Of a stretch of DNA of 64,000 nucleotides, positions 26,374 to 35,136 are shown piece after piece. The notes under the pieces were generated by a model that saw only the letters and a program-made list of their open reading frames with translations, searched no databases and was not told the DNA's origin. The stretch comes from Flavobacterium sediminis. Its GTDB lineage: Bacteria > Bacteroidota > Bacteroidia > Flavobacteriales > Flavobacteriaceae. Positions within the stretch are counted from its first letter, which is position 1, and every line of letters begins with the position of its first letter. The position numbers and the translations under genes are program-made. The stretch is from NCBI RefSeq assembly GCF_003148385.1, contig NZ_CP029463.1:682001-746000 (forward strand). The letters are read 5' to 3'.

Positions 26374-27642
26374 TCAATACGTATACAATAATAGTATTGC
26401 TGCAATATTAAAAAGTAATACAACGCCAAAGCCTTTCAAAACCCATTTCTTTGTTCCTTCACCACTTAAAAACCAGGCATAGCCCAACTTTATAATATTA
26501 TTTCCGACAATAGCCTGAAGGGTTGCTGCCAACAAAGCATGGCTAGTCACATCATAATGTCCCTGAAATAAATTCAACAGAAAAGGATCAATATCTGTAA
26601 ACCCAACTATAATGGACAGTCCGTTTAGTCCTTGCTGCCCGAAATGAGTAATAGAAAACTGAGTAATAGCCGAAAACAACACATACAACAGTGAAAAAAC
26701 TACAGCTACTTTAAATTCTAACGGATTACGATCATCTAATATGGGCTGAGAGGCTGAAACTTCATCTTTCCCTGATCTATACATCCAAAAACCGACAGTT
26801 AGTGTTACCCCAAACAAGACAATAAAATAAGGCAATGCTTTTAGCGCCAAAGCAACATTAAAAATAACGATCAGGATATAAATGCGTAAAAACATCATAG
26901 CTGTTGCCATTACAATTGTAGCTGCGTATGTTTTAGGTTGTCTTCCTGTTTCTTTGCTTTTCTTCGCTAAAATGATCGTACTGGCCGTACTACTATACAA
27001 ACCACCTAAAATACCGGTAAGCAAAAGTCCCGCTTTAGGAAAAGCATATTTGCGCAACAAATAACTTAGATATGAAATTGCTGATACTACTACTACTGCT
27101 AACCAGATATTATAAGGAGATACAGGAAGCCAGTCCAATCCTGTTTCTTTGGGTAACAGCGGTAACACGACTCCTGTTATAATAATGAATTTTGCCAGCG
27201 TAATGAACTCCTCCGAATCAATCTCATCGCTAAAATCCTGTAACGGCTTTTTTATCTGGGCTAAAATAATAACTGCTACAAAAAACAATAATGAAAACCA
27301 ATGCGGATTTTTCAACAAGATCAGTGAAAAAGAATACGTAATTAATCCCAATATCACTGTTGTCAGCCCGTAACGTCCTTCTATCTTAATCTTTTGGAAA
27401 TAGTAAATCGCAAGAAAAACCCCGACCATGACAAAACCGACCAAAAAAGGAATCAGTGTTTCTTTATCGGCTAACAAAAGTAAAAACCCTAATACTCCGA
27501 TGAATGCAAATGTTCTGTCTGTACCGAAGGTTTGTTTCTCTTTCGGAAATCTTTTTCTTTGCTCTAAACCGATACTCAAAGAAAATAACACAACGAGAAC
27601 AAACTCAATTAAAGTTTGAGGAATCCAGTTTTCTACTTCCAT
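26374..27642 (-). CDS. MgtC/SapB-like membrane protein with DUF4010 domain
   Basis: This 422-residue integral membrane protein has about twelve hydrophobic segments. The first 140 residues resemble MgtC/SapB (LVVLFSLSIGLEQRKRF near residue 15, then TFGTDRTFAFIGVLGF). The rest matches the DUF4010 pattern with LLTGILGGLYSSTASTIILAKKS near 205. MgtC relatives are tied to growth in low Mg2+, and the convergent neighbour is MgtE. Whether this larger form transports anything is not known. Confidence 0.87.
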   Translation of the reverse strand: MEVENWIPQTLIEFVLVVLFSLSIGLEQRKRFPKEKQTFGTDRTFAFIGVLGFLLLLADKETLIPFLVGFVMVGVFLAIYYFQKIKIEGRYGLTTVILGLITYSFSLILLKNPHWFSLLFFVAVIILAQIKKPLQDFSDEIDSEEFITLAKFIIITGVVLPLLPKETGLDWLPVSPYNIWLAVVVVSAISYLSYLLRKYAFPKAGLLLTGILGGLYSSTASTIILAKKSKETGRQPKTYAATIVMATAMMFLRIYILIVIFNVALALKALPYFIVLFGVTLTVGFWMYRSGKDEVSASQPILDDRNPLEFKVAVVFSLLYVLFSAITQFSITHFGQQGLNGLSIIVGFTDIDPFLLNLFQGHYDVTSHALLAATLQAIVGNNIIKLGYAWFLSGEGTKKWVLKGFGVVLLFNIAAILLLYTY

Positions 27643-27707
27643 TTATTATGACTTAAAATGTATTCCCGTAAAGTTACAAAGTTTTTACAGACAAAACTTT
27701 GTACAAC

Positions 27708-27738
27708 AAAAAACGCAAAGTCAGAGACTTTGCGTTTC
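27708..27738 (-). terminator. Terminator after recQ
   Basis: On the minus strand the arms AAACGCAAAGTC and GACTTTGCGTTT enclose a 3-nt loop and are followed by a T run. It lies about 30 nt after the recQ stop. Confidence 0.85.
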
Positions 27739-27768
27739 ATTAAAGTTATCTTTTAAAATCGCATGAAT

Positions 27769-29967
27769 CTAATTAGCTACTTCACTAATAAATTTGATAC
27801 GCATTAATCGAAGTTCTTCTGTATCATAATCCCCGTCAAATTCTTTTAAAGCATCTTTAATATTATCCGACTCTGATTCCATAAAGTAATCGTGTATCTC
27901 TTCTTGTTGATCTTCATCTAAAATCTCATCAACCCAATAGCTAATGTTCAGCTTAGTTCCGGAATAAACAATTTGCTCCATAGCCTTTAATAACTCCTCC
28001 ATTTCCAGTCCTTTTGCCTTAGCAATATCATCCAAGCCTAATTTTTTATCCACGCTCTGAATAATATACAATTTCAATGCAGAATTTGTCCCTGTCGATT
28101 TTACGACCAAGTCATCTGGTCTTATAATATCATTCTCATCTACATAACGCGCAATTAAAGCTACAAATTCTTTTCCGTATTTCTTAGCTTTTCCTTCTCC
28201 TACGCCATGAATATTACTCAATTCATCAATAGACACCGGATATTTAAGCGACATATCTTCTAAGGAAGGATCCTGAAAAACCACAAACGGAGGTACCCCC
28301 AGTTTTTTAGCTACTTTTTTACGTAACTCTTTCAACATATTCATCAGTGCTTCATCAGTTGTTCCTGAAGATTTTGAGGTCGACACTACATTTTCTTCTT
28401 CATTTTCACTGTATTCGTGATCTTCCGACATCATAAAAGAAATCGGATTTTCAATAAATTCTTTCCCCTTATCTGTAAGTTTAATTACACCGTATGATTC
28501 AATATCTTTTTTAATATAACCGGCAACCAGAACCTGACGAATCAATGCCATCCAGAACCTCTCATCAAAATCAGATCCTTTTCCGAAAAGCGGATTGGCA
28601 TCAATCTTATGCGATTTAATAACCGCATTGATCTTTCCGAGTAATGTCAGGATAATTTCTTTGGATTTAAACAATTCCTTTGTCTCACGTATTACTTCTA
28701 ACAGAAGTTTCACCTGATCCTTAGCCTCTACTTTTTTCTTTGGATTGCGAACATTGTCGTCCATATCCGCTCCCTCTCCGTTCACTTCATCAAATTCTTC
28801 TCCGAAATAGTGTAATAAATATTTTCTTCTGGACATGGAGGTTTCTGCATAAGCAACTACCTCTTGTAGCAATGCATAACCAATTTCCTGTTCGGCAACC
28901 GGTTTTCCGGCCATGAATTTTTCCAGTTTTTCAATATCTTTATACGAATAATAGGCTAAACAATATCCCTCGCCTCCGTCGCGTCCTGCACGACCGGTTT
29001 CCTGATAGTAACTTTCTAGTGATTTCGGAATATCATGGTGAATAACATAGCGTACATCCGGTTTATCTATTCCCATTCCAAATGCAATCGTTGCTACAAC
29101 CACATCTACATCTTCCATTAGAAACATATCCTGATGCTTAGCGCGTGTTTTAGCATCCAGTCCTGCATGATAAGGAACGGCACTGATCCCGTTTACCTGG
29201 AGCAATTGTGCTATATCTTCAACTTTTTTTCGGCTTAAACAATAAATAACACCCGATTTCCCTTTGTGTTGTTTAATAAAACGAATGATATCAGCTTCTA
29301 CATTCTTCGTTTTAGGTCGCACTTCGTAAAACAAATTCGGACGGTTAAAAGAAGCCTTAAATACATTCGCATCCGGCATGTCCAAATTTTTCAGAATGTC
29401 TTCCTGAACTTTCGGTGTAGCAGTAGCTGTTAATCCGATAATCGGCACATTATCTCCCAATTGACGGATAATGTTTTTAAGATTTCGGTATTCCGGTCTA
29501 AAATCGTGTCCCCATTCTGAAATACAATGCGCTTCATCTATGGCAACAAAGGAAATGTTTACTTCATTAAAAAATTGGATATACTCTTCTTTAGTTAAAG
29601 ATTCGGGAGCAACATATAGCAGTTTGGTTACTCCTGAGGTAATATCACTTTTTACCTGATTTACTTCTGTTTTGGTTAACGAAGAATTAAGCACATGTGC
29701 CACACCGGGCTCAGAACTTAAACTTCTAATAGCATCAACCTGATTTTTCATCAAGGCAATTAATGGAGAAACAACAATCGCTGTTCCATCAAGCACAAGT
29801 GCCGGTAATTGGTAACACAACGACTTACCACCACCTGTCGGCATGATTACAAAAGTATTATGTCCGTTTATGATACTGTTAACAACTTGTTCTTGTAGTC
29901 CTTTAAATTGGTTAAACCCGAAATATTTTTTTAATTCTTTGTGTAAATCAATTTCGTTCGGTTTCAT
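27769..29967 (-). CDS. recQ: ATP-dependent DNA helicase RecQ
   Basis: This 732-residue superfamily 2 helicase unwinds DNA 3'-5' in recombination and repair. It shows Walker A in MPTGGGKSLCYQLP near residue 45, the DEAH box in FVAIDEAHCISEWGHDFRP near 142, the helicase C-terminal domain with ATIAFGMGIDKPDVR and QETGRAGRDGG, and an HRDC domain near 535-620. The zinc-cluster region after the helicase core lacks an obvious set of four Cys, as in some Bacteroidota RecQ forms. A tail of about 100 residues follows HRDC. It is divergent from kdsD. Confidence 0.96.
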   Translation of the reverse strand: MKPNEIDLHKELKKYFGFNQFKGLQEQVVNSIINGHNTFVIMPTGGGKSLCYQLPALVLDGTAIVVSPLIALMKNQVDAIRSLSSEPGVAHVLNSSLTKTEVNQVKSDITSGVTKLLYVAPESLTKEEYIQFFNEVNISFVAIDEAHCISEWGHDFRPEYRNLKNIIRQLGDNVPIIGLTATATPKVQEDILKNLDMPDANVFKASFNRPNLFYEVRPKTKNVEADIIRFIKQHKGKSGVIYCLSRKKVEDIAQLLQVNGISAVPYHAGLDAKTRAKHQDMFLMEDVDVVVATIAFGMGIDKPDVRYVIHHDIPKSLESYYQETGRAGRDGGEGYCLAYYSYKDIEKLEKFMAGKPVAEQEIGYALLQEVVAYAETSMSRRKYLLHYFGEEFDEVNGEGADMDDNVRNPKKKVEAKDQVKLLLEVIRETKELFKSKEIILTLLGKINAVIKSHKIDANPLFGKGSDFDERFWMALIRQVLVAGYIKKDIESYGVIKLTDKGKEFIENPISFMMSEDHEYSENEEENVVSTSKSSGTTDEALMNMLKELRKKVAKKLGVPPFVVFQDPSLEDMSLKYPVSIDELSNIHGVGEGKAKKYGKEFVALIARYVDENDIIRPDDLVVKSTGTNSALKLYIIQSVDKKLGLDDIAKAKGLEMEELLKAMEQIVYSGTKLNISYWVDEILDEDQQEEIHDYFMESESDNIKDALKEFDGDYDTEELRLMRIKFISEVAN

Positions 29968-29989
29968 TCTCTATTAATATGTTTTTACA

Positions 29990-29997
29990 TAAATTTG
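29990..29997 (+). promoter_or_regulatory. -7 promoter box of the kdsD-tatC operon
   Basis: TAAATTTG followed by C fits TAnnTTTG and lies about 54 nt upstream of the TTG start of kdsD, in the recQ-kdsD divergent gap. No clear -33 box is seen. Confidence 0.45.
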
Positions 29998-30050
29998 CAA
30001 TTATAAAGATACAATTTTCTTTAAAAGAACAAAACAATAATTAACACATT

Positions 30051-31016
30051 TTGAACACAACTACCACAATACTAGAATCTGCTAAAAAAACCATATTAGA
30101 AGAGAGTGAAGCCATTTCTGAATTAGCGAATTACTTAACGGAAGACTTTGCTATTTCAGTTCAGAAAATCTACGAAACTAAAGGTCGGCTAGTCGTAACG
30201 GGAATTGGTAAAAGTGCCATTATTGCTCAGAAAATAGTAGCAACTTTAAACTCAACCGGAACGCCTTCCTTATTTTTGCATGCTGCTGAAGCCGTTCATG
30301 GCGATTTAGGGATGGTTCAACCTGGCGATATCACTATTTGTATCTCTAAAAGTGGAAATAGTCCTGAAATCAAAGTTTTAGTTCCACTTTTAAAACGACA
30401 TGGTAATATCTTGATCGGAATGACGTCTGATAAAAACTCTTTTTTAGGTAAAGAATCACACTTCATTTTGCATGCTCACGTTGCTAAAGAAGCCTGTCCA
30501 AATAATTTAGCTCCTACAAACAGTACAACAGCGCAGTTGGTTTTAGGAGATGCTTTGGCTGTTGCCTTAATGGAGCTTCGCAACTTTAAAAGTGAAGATT
30601 TTGCTTTATACCATCCGGGTGGAGCATTGGGTAAAAAATTATTGCTACGGGTTCAGGATATGCTGGATGCAACTCACAGACCACAGGTTTCTTCTGATGC
30701 TCCTATCAAACAGGTTATTGTAGAAATTTCAGAAAAACGCTTAGGAGTAACAGCAGTCGTTGATCAGAATAAAGTTGTGGGAATCATTACAGATGGTGAT
30801 ATCAGACGAATGCTAAACACAAATGATACATTCAACCATTTAAAAGCCTCAGACATTATGACTAAAAATCCAAAACATATTGCCTCTGATATTTTGGTAG
30901 CAGACGCATTAAATATTTTAGAGAACAATGCCATTACTCAATTAATCGTTATTGATAACGGCGAGTACAAAGGCGTTTTACACTTACATGACATCCTAAA
31001 AGAAGGCATCGTATAA
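30051..31016 (+). CDS. kdsD: D-arabinose-5-phosphate isomerase, KpsF/GutQ family
   Basis: This 321-residue enzyme converts ribulose 5-phosphate to arabinose 5-phosphate, the first step to Kdo of LPS. A SIS domain covers about 35-170 (TGIGKSAIIAQKIVATLNSTG near 51, CISKSGNSPEIK near 97) and two CBS domains fill 205-320. The start is a TTG: no upstream in-frame ATG is available, and the first internal Met lies well inside the SIS domain. tatC starts within its stop codon (TAATG), so the two are coupled. lptB further downstream serves the same LPS pathway. Confidence 0.94.
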   Translation: MNTTTTILESAKKTILEESEAISELANYLTEDFAISVQKIYETKGRLVVTGIGKSAIIAQKIVATLNSTGTPSLFLHAAEAVHGDLGMVQPGDITICISKSGNSPEIKVLVPLLKRHGNILIGMTSDKNSFLGKESHFILHAHVAKEACPNNLAPTNSTTAQLVLGDALAVALMELRNFKSEDFALYHPGGALGKKLLLRVQDMLDATHRPQVSSDAPIKQVIVEISEKRLGVTAVVDQNKVVGIITDGDIRRMLNTNDTFNHLKASDIMTKNPKHIASDILVADALNILENNAITQLIVIDNGEYKGVLHLHDILKEGIV

Positions 31017-31846
31017 TGGCAAATAAAAATCTTAGCGAAATGTCGTTTTTAGACCATCTGGAAGAATTAAGATGGTTACTGATCAGAAGTACACTTGCTG
31101 TAATAATATGTGCTGCTATAGCCTTTTTCTTCAGTGATTTTATCTTTGATCAGATCATTTTCGGACCTAAAAATCCGGATTTTATAACGTATCATATTTT
31201 TTGCGATCTGTCTCAAAAATTCGGTTTAAGCGGTGATTTCTGTGTTACTGAAATTCCTATCCGTATACAGAGTCGCGAAATGGGCGGTCAATTCTCCGCT
31301 CACATGTGGACATCTATAACAGCAGGGTTTATCATCGGGTTCCCTTTTATTTTATGGGAATTTTGGAAATTCATTAGTCCTGCCTTATATGAGAATGAGA
31401 AGAAATATGCAAGGGCTTTTGTTATTGTAGCTTCGCTATTATTCTTTTCCGGCGTCCTTTTCGGTTATTTTTTAATAGCACCGTTATCTGTAAACTTTTT
31501 AGCGAATTATAATGTCAGTAAAGAGATCTTTAATGACATTGACCTTTCTTCATACATCAGTTTGTTGCGTTCCTCCACAGTAGCCAGCGGATTGCTTTTT
31601 GAATTACCTATTATTATTTACTTCCTGACTAAAATTGGTTTGGTTACTCCGAAATTCTTAAGAGAGTATCGAAAATACACCCTTATTATTGTTCTGATTC
31701 TTTCTGCAATTATAACGCCTCCGGATGTATTGAGCCAAGTTATCGTTGCTGTTCCGATCATGATTTTATACGAAATCAGTATTTTGATCAGTTCCGTTGT
31801 AGTCAAAGGAATAGAAAGTAAAAACCAAGAACTAAAAAAATATTAA
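31016..31846 (+). CDS. tatC: Twin-arginine translocase subunit TatC
   Basis: This 276-residue inner-membrane protein has six membrane segments and the TatC start MSFLDHLEELRWLLIRS, plus FIISPALYENEKKYA-like and FELPIIIYFLTKIGLV segments. TatC recognises twin-arginine signal peptides and exports folded proteins with TatA. A periplasmic loop insertion after the first segment (about 50-85) is longer than in E. coli. tatA is not in the window. The ATG shares bases with the kdsD stop. Confidence 0.95.
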   Translation: MANKNLSEMSFLDHLEELRWLLIRSTLAVIICAAIAFFFSDFIFDQIIFGPKNPDFITYHIFCDLSQKFGLSGDFCVTEIPIRIQSREMGGQFSAHMWTSITAGFIIGFPFILWEFWKFISPALYENEKKYARAFVIVASLLFFSGVLFGYFLIAPLSVNFLANYNVSKEIFNDIDLSSYISLLRSSTVASGLLFELPIIIYFLTKIGLVTPKFLREYRKYTLIIVLILSAIITPPDVLSQVIVAVPIMILYEISILISSVVVKGIESKNQELKKY

Positions 31847-31849
31847 AAA

Positions 31850-32197
31850 ATGGCAGATCCGGTAAAAGAATTTAACGAGTATCGTTCCAAAATGAACGAA
31901 AAGTTACTGGCAGACAACAATAAAATCGTAAAGCGAATTTTTAATCTGGATACCAATGCATATATGGAAGGTGCTTTGGACGTAAAGACCAAAGAACTAT
32001 TAGGTTTGGTAGCTTCAGCTGTTCTGCGTTGTGATGATTGTATTAAATACCATTTAGAGACCAGTTACAAAAACGGCATTACGAAAGAGGAAATGATGGA
32101 AGCTATGGGAATAGCCACCTTAGTAGGAGGCACAATTGTAGTTCCGCATTTAAGAAGGGCTTACGAATTCTGGGAAGCTCTGGAAGAGTCTAAATAA
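31850..32197 (+). CDS. Carboxymuconolactone decarboxylase / AhpD-like protein
   Basis: This 115-residue all-helical protein of the CMD family carries the AhpD-type redox motif CDDC in SAVLRCDDCIKYHLETS near residue 62, with the conserved downstream His. Such proteins act as peroxidase partners or disulfide reductases rather than decarboxylases when CxxC is present. Its ATG is 3 nt after tatC, so it is the third gene of kdsD-tatC-CMD. Its role is likely redox or antioxidant. Confidence 0.85.
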   Translation: MADPVKEFNEYRSKMNEKLLADNNKIVKRIFNLDTNAYMEGALDVKTKELLGLVASAVLRCDDCIKYHLETSYKNGITKEEMMEAMGIATLVGGTIVVPHLRRAYEFWEALEESK

Positions 32198-32243
32198 TTG
32201 TTAATTCGCTTATTTGTTTAAGCGTTTATTTGTTAATTTGCTA
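32197..32243 (+). repeat. Three imperfect 15-16 nt tandem repeats between the CMD gene and lptB
   Basis: The units ATTGTTAATTCGCTT, ATTTGTTTAAGCGTTT and ATTTGTTAATTTGCTA follow directly on one another, starting on the CMD stop codon. The middle also holds a weak hairpin CGCTTA/TAAGCG (32207-32224) that could slow transcription. Such A/T-rich short repeats between genes are seen in Flavobacteria, and their role is unknown. Confidence 0.5.
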
Positions 32244-32293
32244 ACTAATAGTCACATGTAACCTTTTCTTTGTTACTGAGCAACTAAAAAAAT

Positions 32294-33112
32294 ATGAAAT
32301 TAAGAGCTGATCACTTAGTCAAAACTTATAAAAAAAGAACTGTTGTAAAAGGGATTTCCGTTGAAGTTAATCAAGGAGAAATTGTGGGATTGTTAGGTCC
32401 TAATGGTGCCGGAAAAACCACCTCTTTTTATATGATCGTCGGATTGGTAAAGCCTAACAGCGGGAACATCTATCTCGACAACATGGATATCACGCATTTC
32501 CCGATGTACAAAAGGGCTCAAAACGGGATCGGTTATCTGGCTCAGGAAGCTTCGGTTTTCAGAAAGCTAAGTATTGAGGACAATATTATGAGCGTTCTGC
32601 AATTAACCGATCTTTCGAAAGCAGAACAAGAGGCTAAAATGGAAGCTTTAATTGATGAATTTTCATTACAACACATCCGTACTAATCGTGGTGACCTGCT
32701 TTCAGGAGGAGAACGTCGTCGTACAGAAATTGCACGTGCTCTGGCTACTGACCCTAAATTTATCTTATTAGATGAGCCTTTTGCGGGGGTCGATCCTGTT
32801 GCTGTAGAAGATATTCAGCGAATTGTAGCCCAACTGAAAAATAAAAACATCGGTATTTTGATTACCGATCACAATGTTCAAGAAACATTAGCCATTACTG
32901 ATAAAACGTATTTGATGTTTGAAGGCGGTATCTTAAAAGCCGGAAAACCGGAAGAATTAGCAGAAGACGAAGTAGTGCGTCGGGTTTATTTAGGTCAGAA
33001 CTTTGAACTTCGCCGTAAAAAAATTGATTTTGACGCTCCAAAAACTACTGTAGTTCACGGAAAAGGAGATCTTAACCTGAAGAACGAATCAGAAGAACAA
33101 GAAAATAAATAA
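32294..33112 (+). CDS. lptB: LPS export ABC transporter ATPase LptB
   Basis: This 272-residue cytoplasmic ATPase powers extraction of LPS from the inner membrane with LptF and LptG. It has Walker A GPNGAGKTTS near residue 36, Q-loop GYLAQEASVFRKLS, signature LLSGGERRRTEIARAL near 136, Walker B FILLDEPFAGVDP near 157 and the switch His in ITDHNVQETL. A tail of about 30 residues past the usual end (240) is charged and may be a lineage trait. LptF/G genes are not in the window. Confidence 0.95.
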   Translation: MKLRADHLVKTYKKRTVVKGISVEVNQGEIVGLLGPNGAGKTTSFYMIVGLVKPNSGNIYLDNMDITHFPMYKRAQNGIGYLAQEASVFRKLSIEDNIMSVLQLTDLSKAEQEAKMEALIDEFSLQHIRTNRGDLLSGGERRRTEIARALATDPKFILLDEPFAGVDPVAVEDIQRIVAQLKNKNIGILITDHNVQETLAITDKTYLMFEGGILKAGKPEELAEDEVVRRVYLGQNFELRRKKIDFDAPKTTVVHGKGDLNLKNESEEQENK

Positions 33113-33115
33113 AAA

Positions 33116-33148
33116 GAAAACCCCAATCAATTCTGAATTGGGGTTTTT
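33116..33148. terminator. Bidirectional terminator between lptB and the carotenoid operon
   Basis: A strong hairpin has AAAACCCCAAT and ATTGGGGTTTT arms and A and T runs on the two sides. It lies between the convergent stops of lptB (33112) and the lycopene cyclase gene (33168) and can end both transcripts. Confidence 0.88.
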
Positions 33149-33167
33149 CTATAATTAAGAAAACTAA

Positions 33168-33851
33168 CTAATGCCGATTTTTTCTAAGGTATTGGAATCC
33201 GTCGAGAACTAAAGCAATTAACAAGAACCCGTAAAACATATCCTCAAAAGGTATAGTTCCCAAACGAAGAGCCATATTCTCTTCATTATTATACCAAACT
33301 ACGGGAGCATCTATCCAACTACCTGTTAAAATTCCGTTTACCACAAAAAAGAAAACCAAGGTTACTGCATAAGAAACATAATATCTCCCCAAATAGGTTT
33401 TCCTGTAAACATGATAAACCAGATACAATAGCAACAACCCGAACGTTGATACCGTATACCAGCGATCATAATATTGCCCTAACAGAACAATTGACAGAAT
33501 AATAAGCAAATACGTAATGTATTTATGTATTCTATACAAGGGATCTTTTTTCAGGAGATAATCCAGCGAAAAAAAGATAAAGACACTCGAATAAGGAATA
33601 CACAAAAAAAACAAAACTTCTTCTAACGGAAGCGTAAAAACTTTTATACCGGTCAAATAACGTTCGTTAAACCCCCAAACTCCTATTTTTGTAAAATAAG
33701 CATCCCAAATCAAAAAAAGGATTCCCACGATCATCAGAGACGGAAAAAGACACTTCCAACGCTTATAGTAGGCGTGTTTCGGATAGAAACTTGCCATAAA
33801 CGGAATAGACAGTGTTGCCAAATCGATTATGAGATACAAATAATGCTCCAT
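33168..33851 (-). CDS. crtY: Lycopene beta-cyclase, membrane CrtYcd type
   Basis: This 227-residue protein has about six or seven membrane segments and the duplicated lycopene cyclase domain (TIGR03462-like). Typical pieces are WDAYFTKIGVWGFNERYLTG near residue 55, LPLEEVLFFLCIPYSSVF near 82 and, in the second half, PFEDMFYGFLLIAL near 205. It closes the rings of lycopene to make beta-carotene. It is the fused form of the two-subunit CrtYc/CrtYd enzyme and is unrelated to FAD-type CrtY. The start is the ATG that shares a base with the crtZ stop (TAATG), not the longer frame. Confidence 0.88.
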   Translation of the reverse strand: MEHYLYLIIDLATLSIPFMASFYPKHAYYKRWKCLFPSLMIVGILFLIWDAYFTKIGVWGFNERYLTGIKVFTLPLEEVLFFLCIPYSSVFIFFSLDYLLKKDPLYRIHKYITYLLIILSIVLLGQYYDRWYTVSTFGLLLLYLVYHVYRKTYLGRYYVSYAVTLVFFFVVNGILTGSWIDAPVVWYNNEENMALRLGTIPFEDMFYGFLLIALVLDGFQYLRKNRH

Positions 33852-34300
33852 TACATTGAAAAATATTTTTTGGGTACATACAACATTCCGAAACATTCCC
33901 CCTGCTCTTTCCCTAAGTGCTTATGATGTACTTTATGTGCTTTCCGCAAACCTATCAAATATTTATTTTTAGTATACTTAAACCATTTAAAACGTTGATG
34001 GATCAAGACATCATGAACTAAAAAATAAGCAATTCCATAAAAAAGAATTCCTAATGCAACAAAAAATAATAGGTTGAGCCCCGGATGTATACCAAAATAA
34101 AAAAGAGCGATACTTGGGATAGCAAAAATGACAAAAAAAGCATCATTCTTTTCAAATACTCCCTGATATTTAGGCTGATGATGATCTTCATGCAAGTACC
34201 ATAAAAACCCGTGCATTATATATTTATGTGTACACCAGGTAACGATTTCCATAAGCAGAAAAGTTACTATAGTTGCCAATATATATACTAAAACCATCAT
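33851..34300 (-). CDS. crtZ: Beta-carotene hydroxylase
   Basis: This 149-residue membrane di-iron hydroxylase of the fatty-acid hydroxylase superfamily has its His clusters in place: THKYIMHGFLWYLHEDHH near residues 25-42 and HDVLIHQRF...KAHKVHHKHLG near 95-130. It adds 3-hydroxyl groups to the beta rings, giving zeaxanthin. It overlaps crtB by 4 nt and shares one base with crtY, consistent with one coupled operon. Confidence 0.92.
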   Translation of the reverse strand: MMVLVYILATIVTFLLMEIVTWCTHKYIMHGFLWYLHEDHHQPKYQGVFEKNDAFFVIFAIPSIALFYFGIHPGLNLLFFVALGILFYGIAYFLVHDVLIHQRFKWFKYTKNKYLIGLRKAHKVHHKHLGKEQGECFGMLYVPKKYFSM

Positions 34301-35136
34301 ACAATTAAATTCAATTGGTAACGCAAATATGATTTTCCTAAAATCAATAATTTCAAAGGGTCTGATACTCGGATTCGTTTTCTCAAAAACTCATTCGGTT
34401 GGGTTTGCCCTATCTTTTTCAACAAACTTTTATAATAACGAAAAGCGGTATAGACTCCGAACTTAGCTTCAACCGGCAATTGCAAAATACCTTTGTACGC
34501 CACCTCAAAGTCGGCATTGATCTCCGCGACGATTTTCTTTTTATTTGCTTCTGTCAACGCATTAAAATCAACTCCCGGAAAGTAAACTCTTCCTAAATTT
34601 TCATAATCGTATTTCAAATCGCGAAGAAAATTAACTTTTTGAAAAGCCGAACCTAATTTCATAGCACTTGTCTTTAAAGCCTCATATCTTTGCTCGTCTC
34701 CTTTTACAAAAACTTTCAAACACATTAAGCCCACCACATCTGCTGAACCGTAAATGTAGTCTTCATACTCGGCTATTGAAGTATATTCTTTCTTCGTCAA
34801 GTCCATTCGCATACTCTCTAAGAACGGTACTACCAAATCTTTCAAATCGTACTGATGAACCACGCTCTGAAAAGCATTCAATACCGGATTCAGACTGATC
34901 TTTCGCTCTAAAGTTTTTTCATATTCGGCTTCAAATTCGTTTAAAAGCAATTCCTGTTCATAGCCTTCAAACGAATCAACAATTTCATCTGCACAACGCA
35001 CAAAACCATAAATAGCATAAATATCATCCCGTATCTCGGGCGCTAACATTTTAATAGCTAAAGAAAACGAAGTACTGTAAGTATTCGTTATTTTTTTACT
35101 GCATTCCAAAGATGCTACGTCAAACAATGCTTTCAT
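34297..35136 (-). CDS. crtB: Phytoene synthase
   Basis: This 279-residue enzyme joins two geranylgeranyl diphosphates to phytoene. The first metal-binding region shows FVRCADEIVDSFEG near residue 48, and the second shows LGSAFQKVNFLRDLKYDYENLGR near 165, with the usual Asp residues for Mg2+-diphosphate binding. The length is typical for the bacterial enzyme. The start overlaps the end of crtI by 4 nt. No geranylgeranyl diphosphate synthase gene (crtE) is in the window. Confidence 0.95.
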   Translation of the reverse strand: MKALFDVASLECSKKITNTYSTSFSLAIKMLAPEIRDDIYAIYGFVRCADEIVDSFEGYEQELLLNEFEAEYEKTLERKISLNPVLNAFQSVVHQYDLKDLVVPFLESMRMDLTKKEYTSIAEYEDYIYGSADVVGLMCLKVFVKGDEQRYEALKTSAMKLGSAFQKVNFLRDLKYDYENLGRVYFPGVDFNALTEANKKKIVAEINADFEVAYKGILQLPVEAKFGVYTAFRYYKSLLKKIGQTQPNEFLRKRIRVSDPLKLLILGKSYLRYQLNLIV

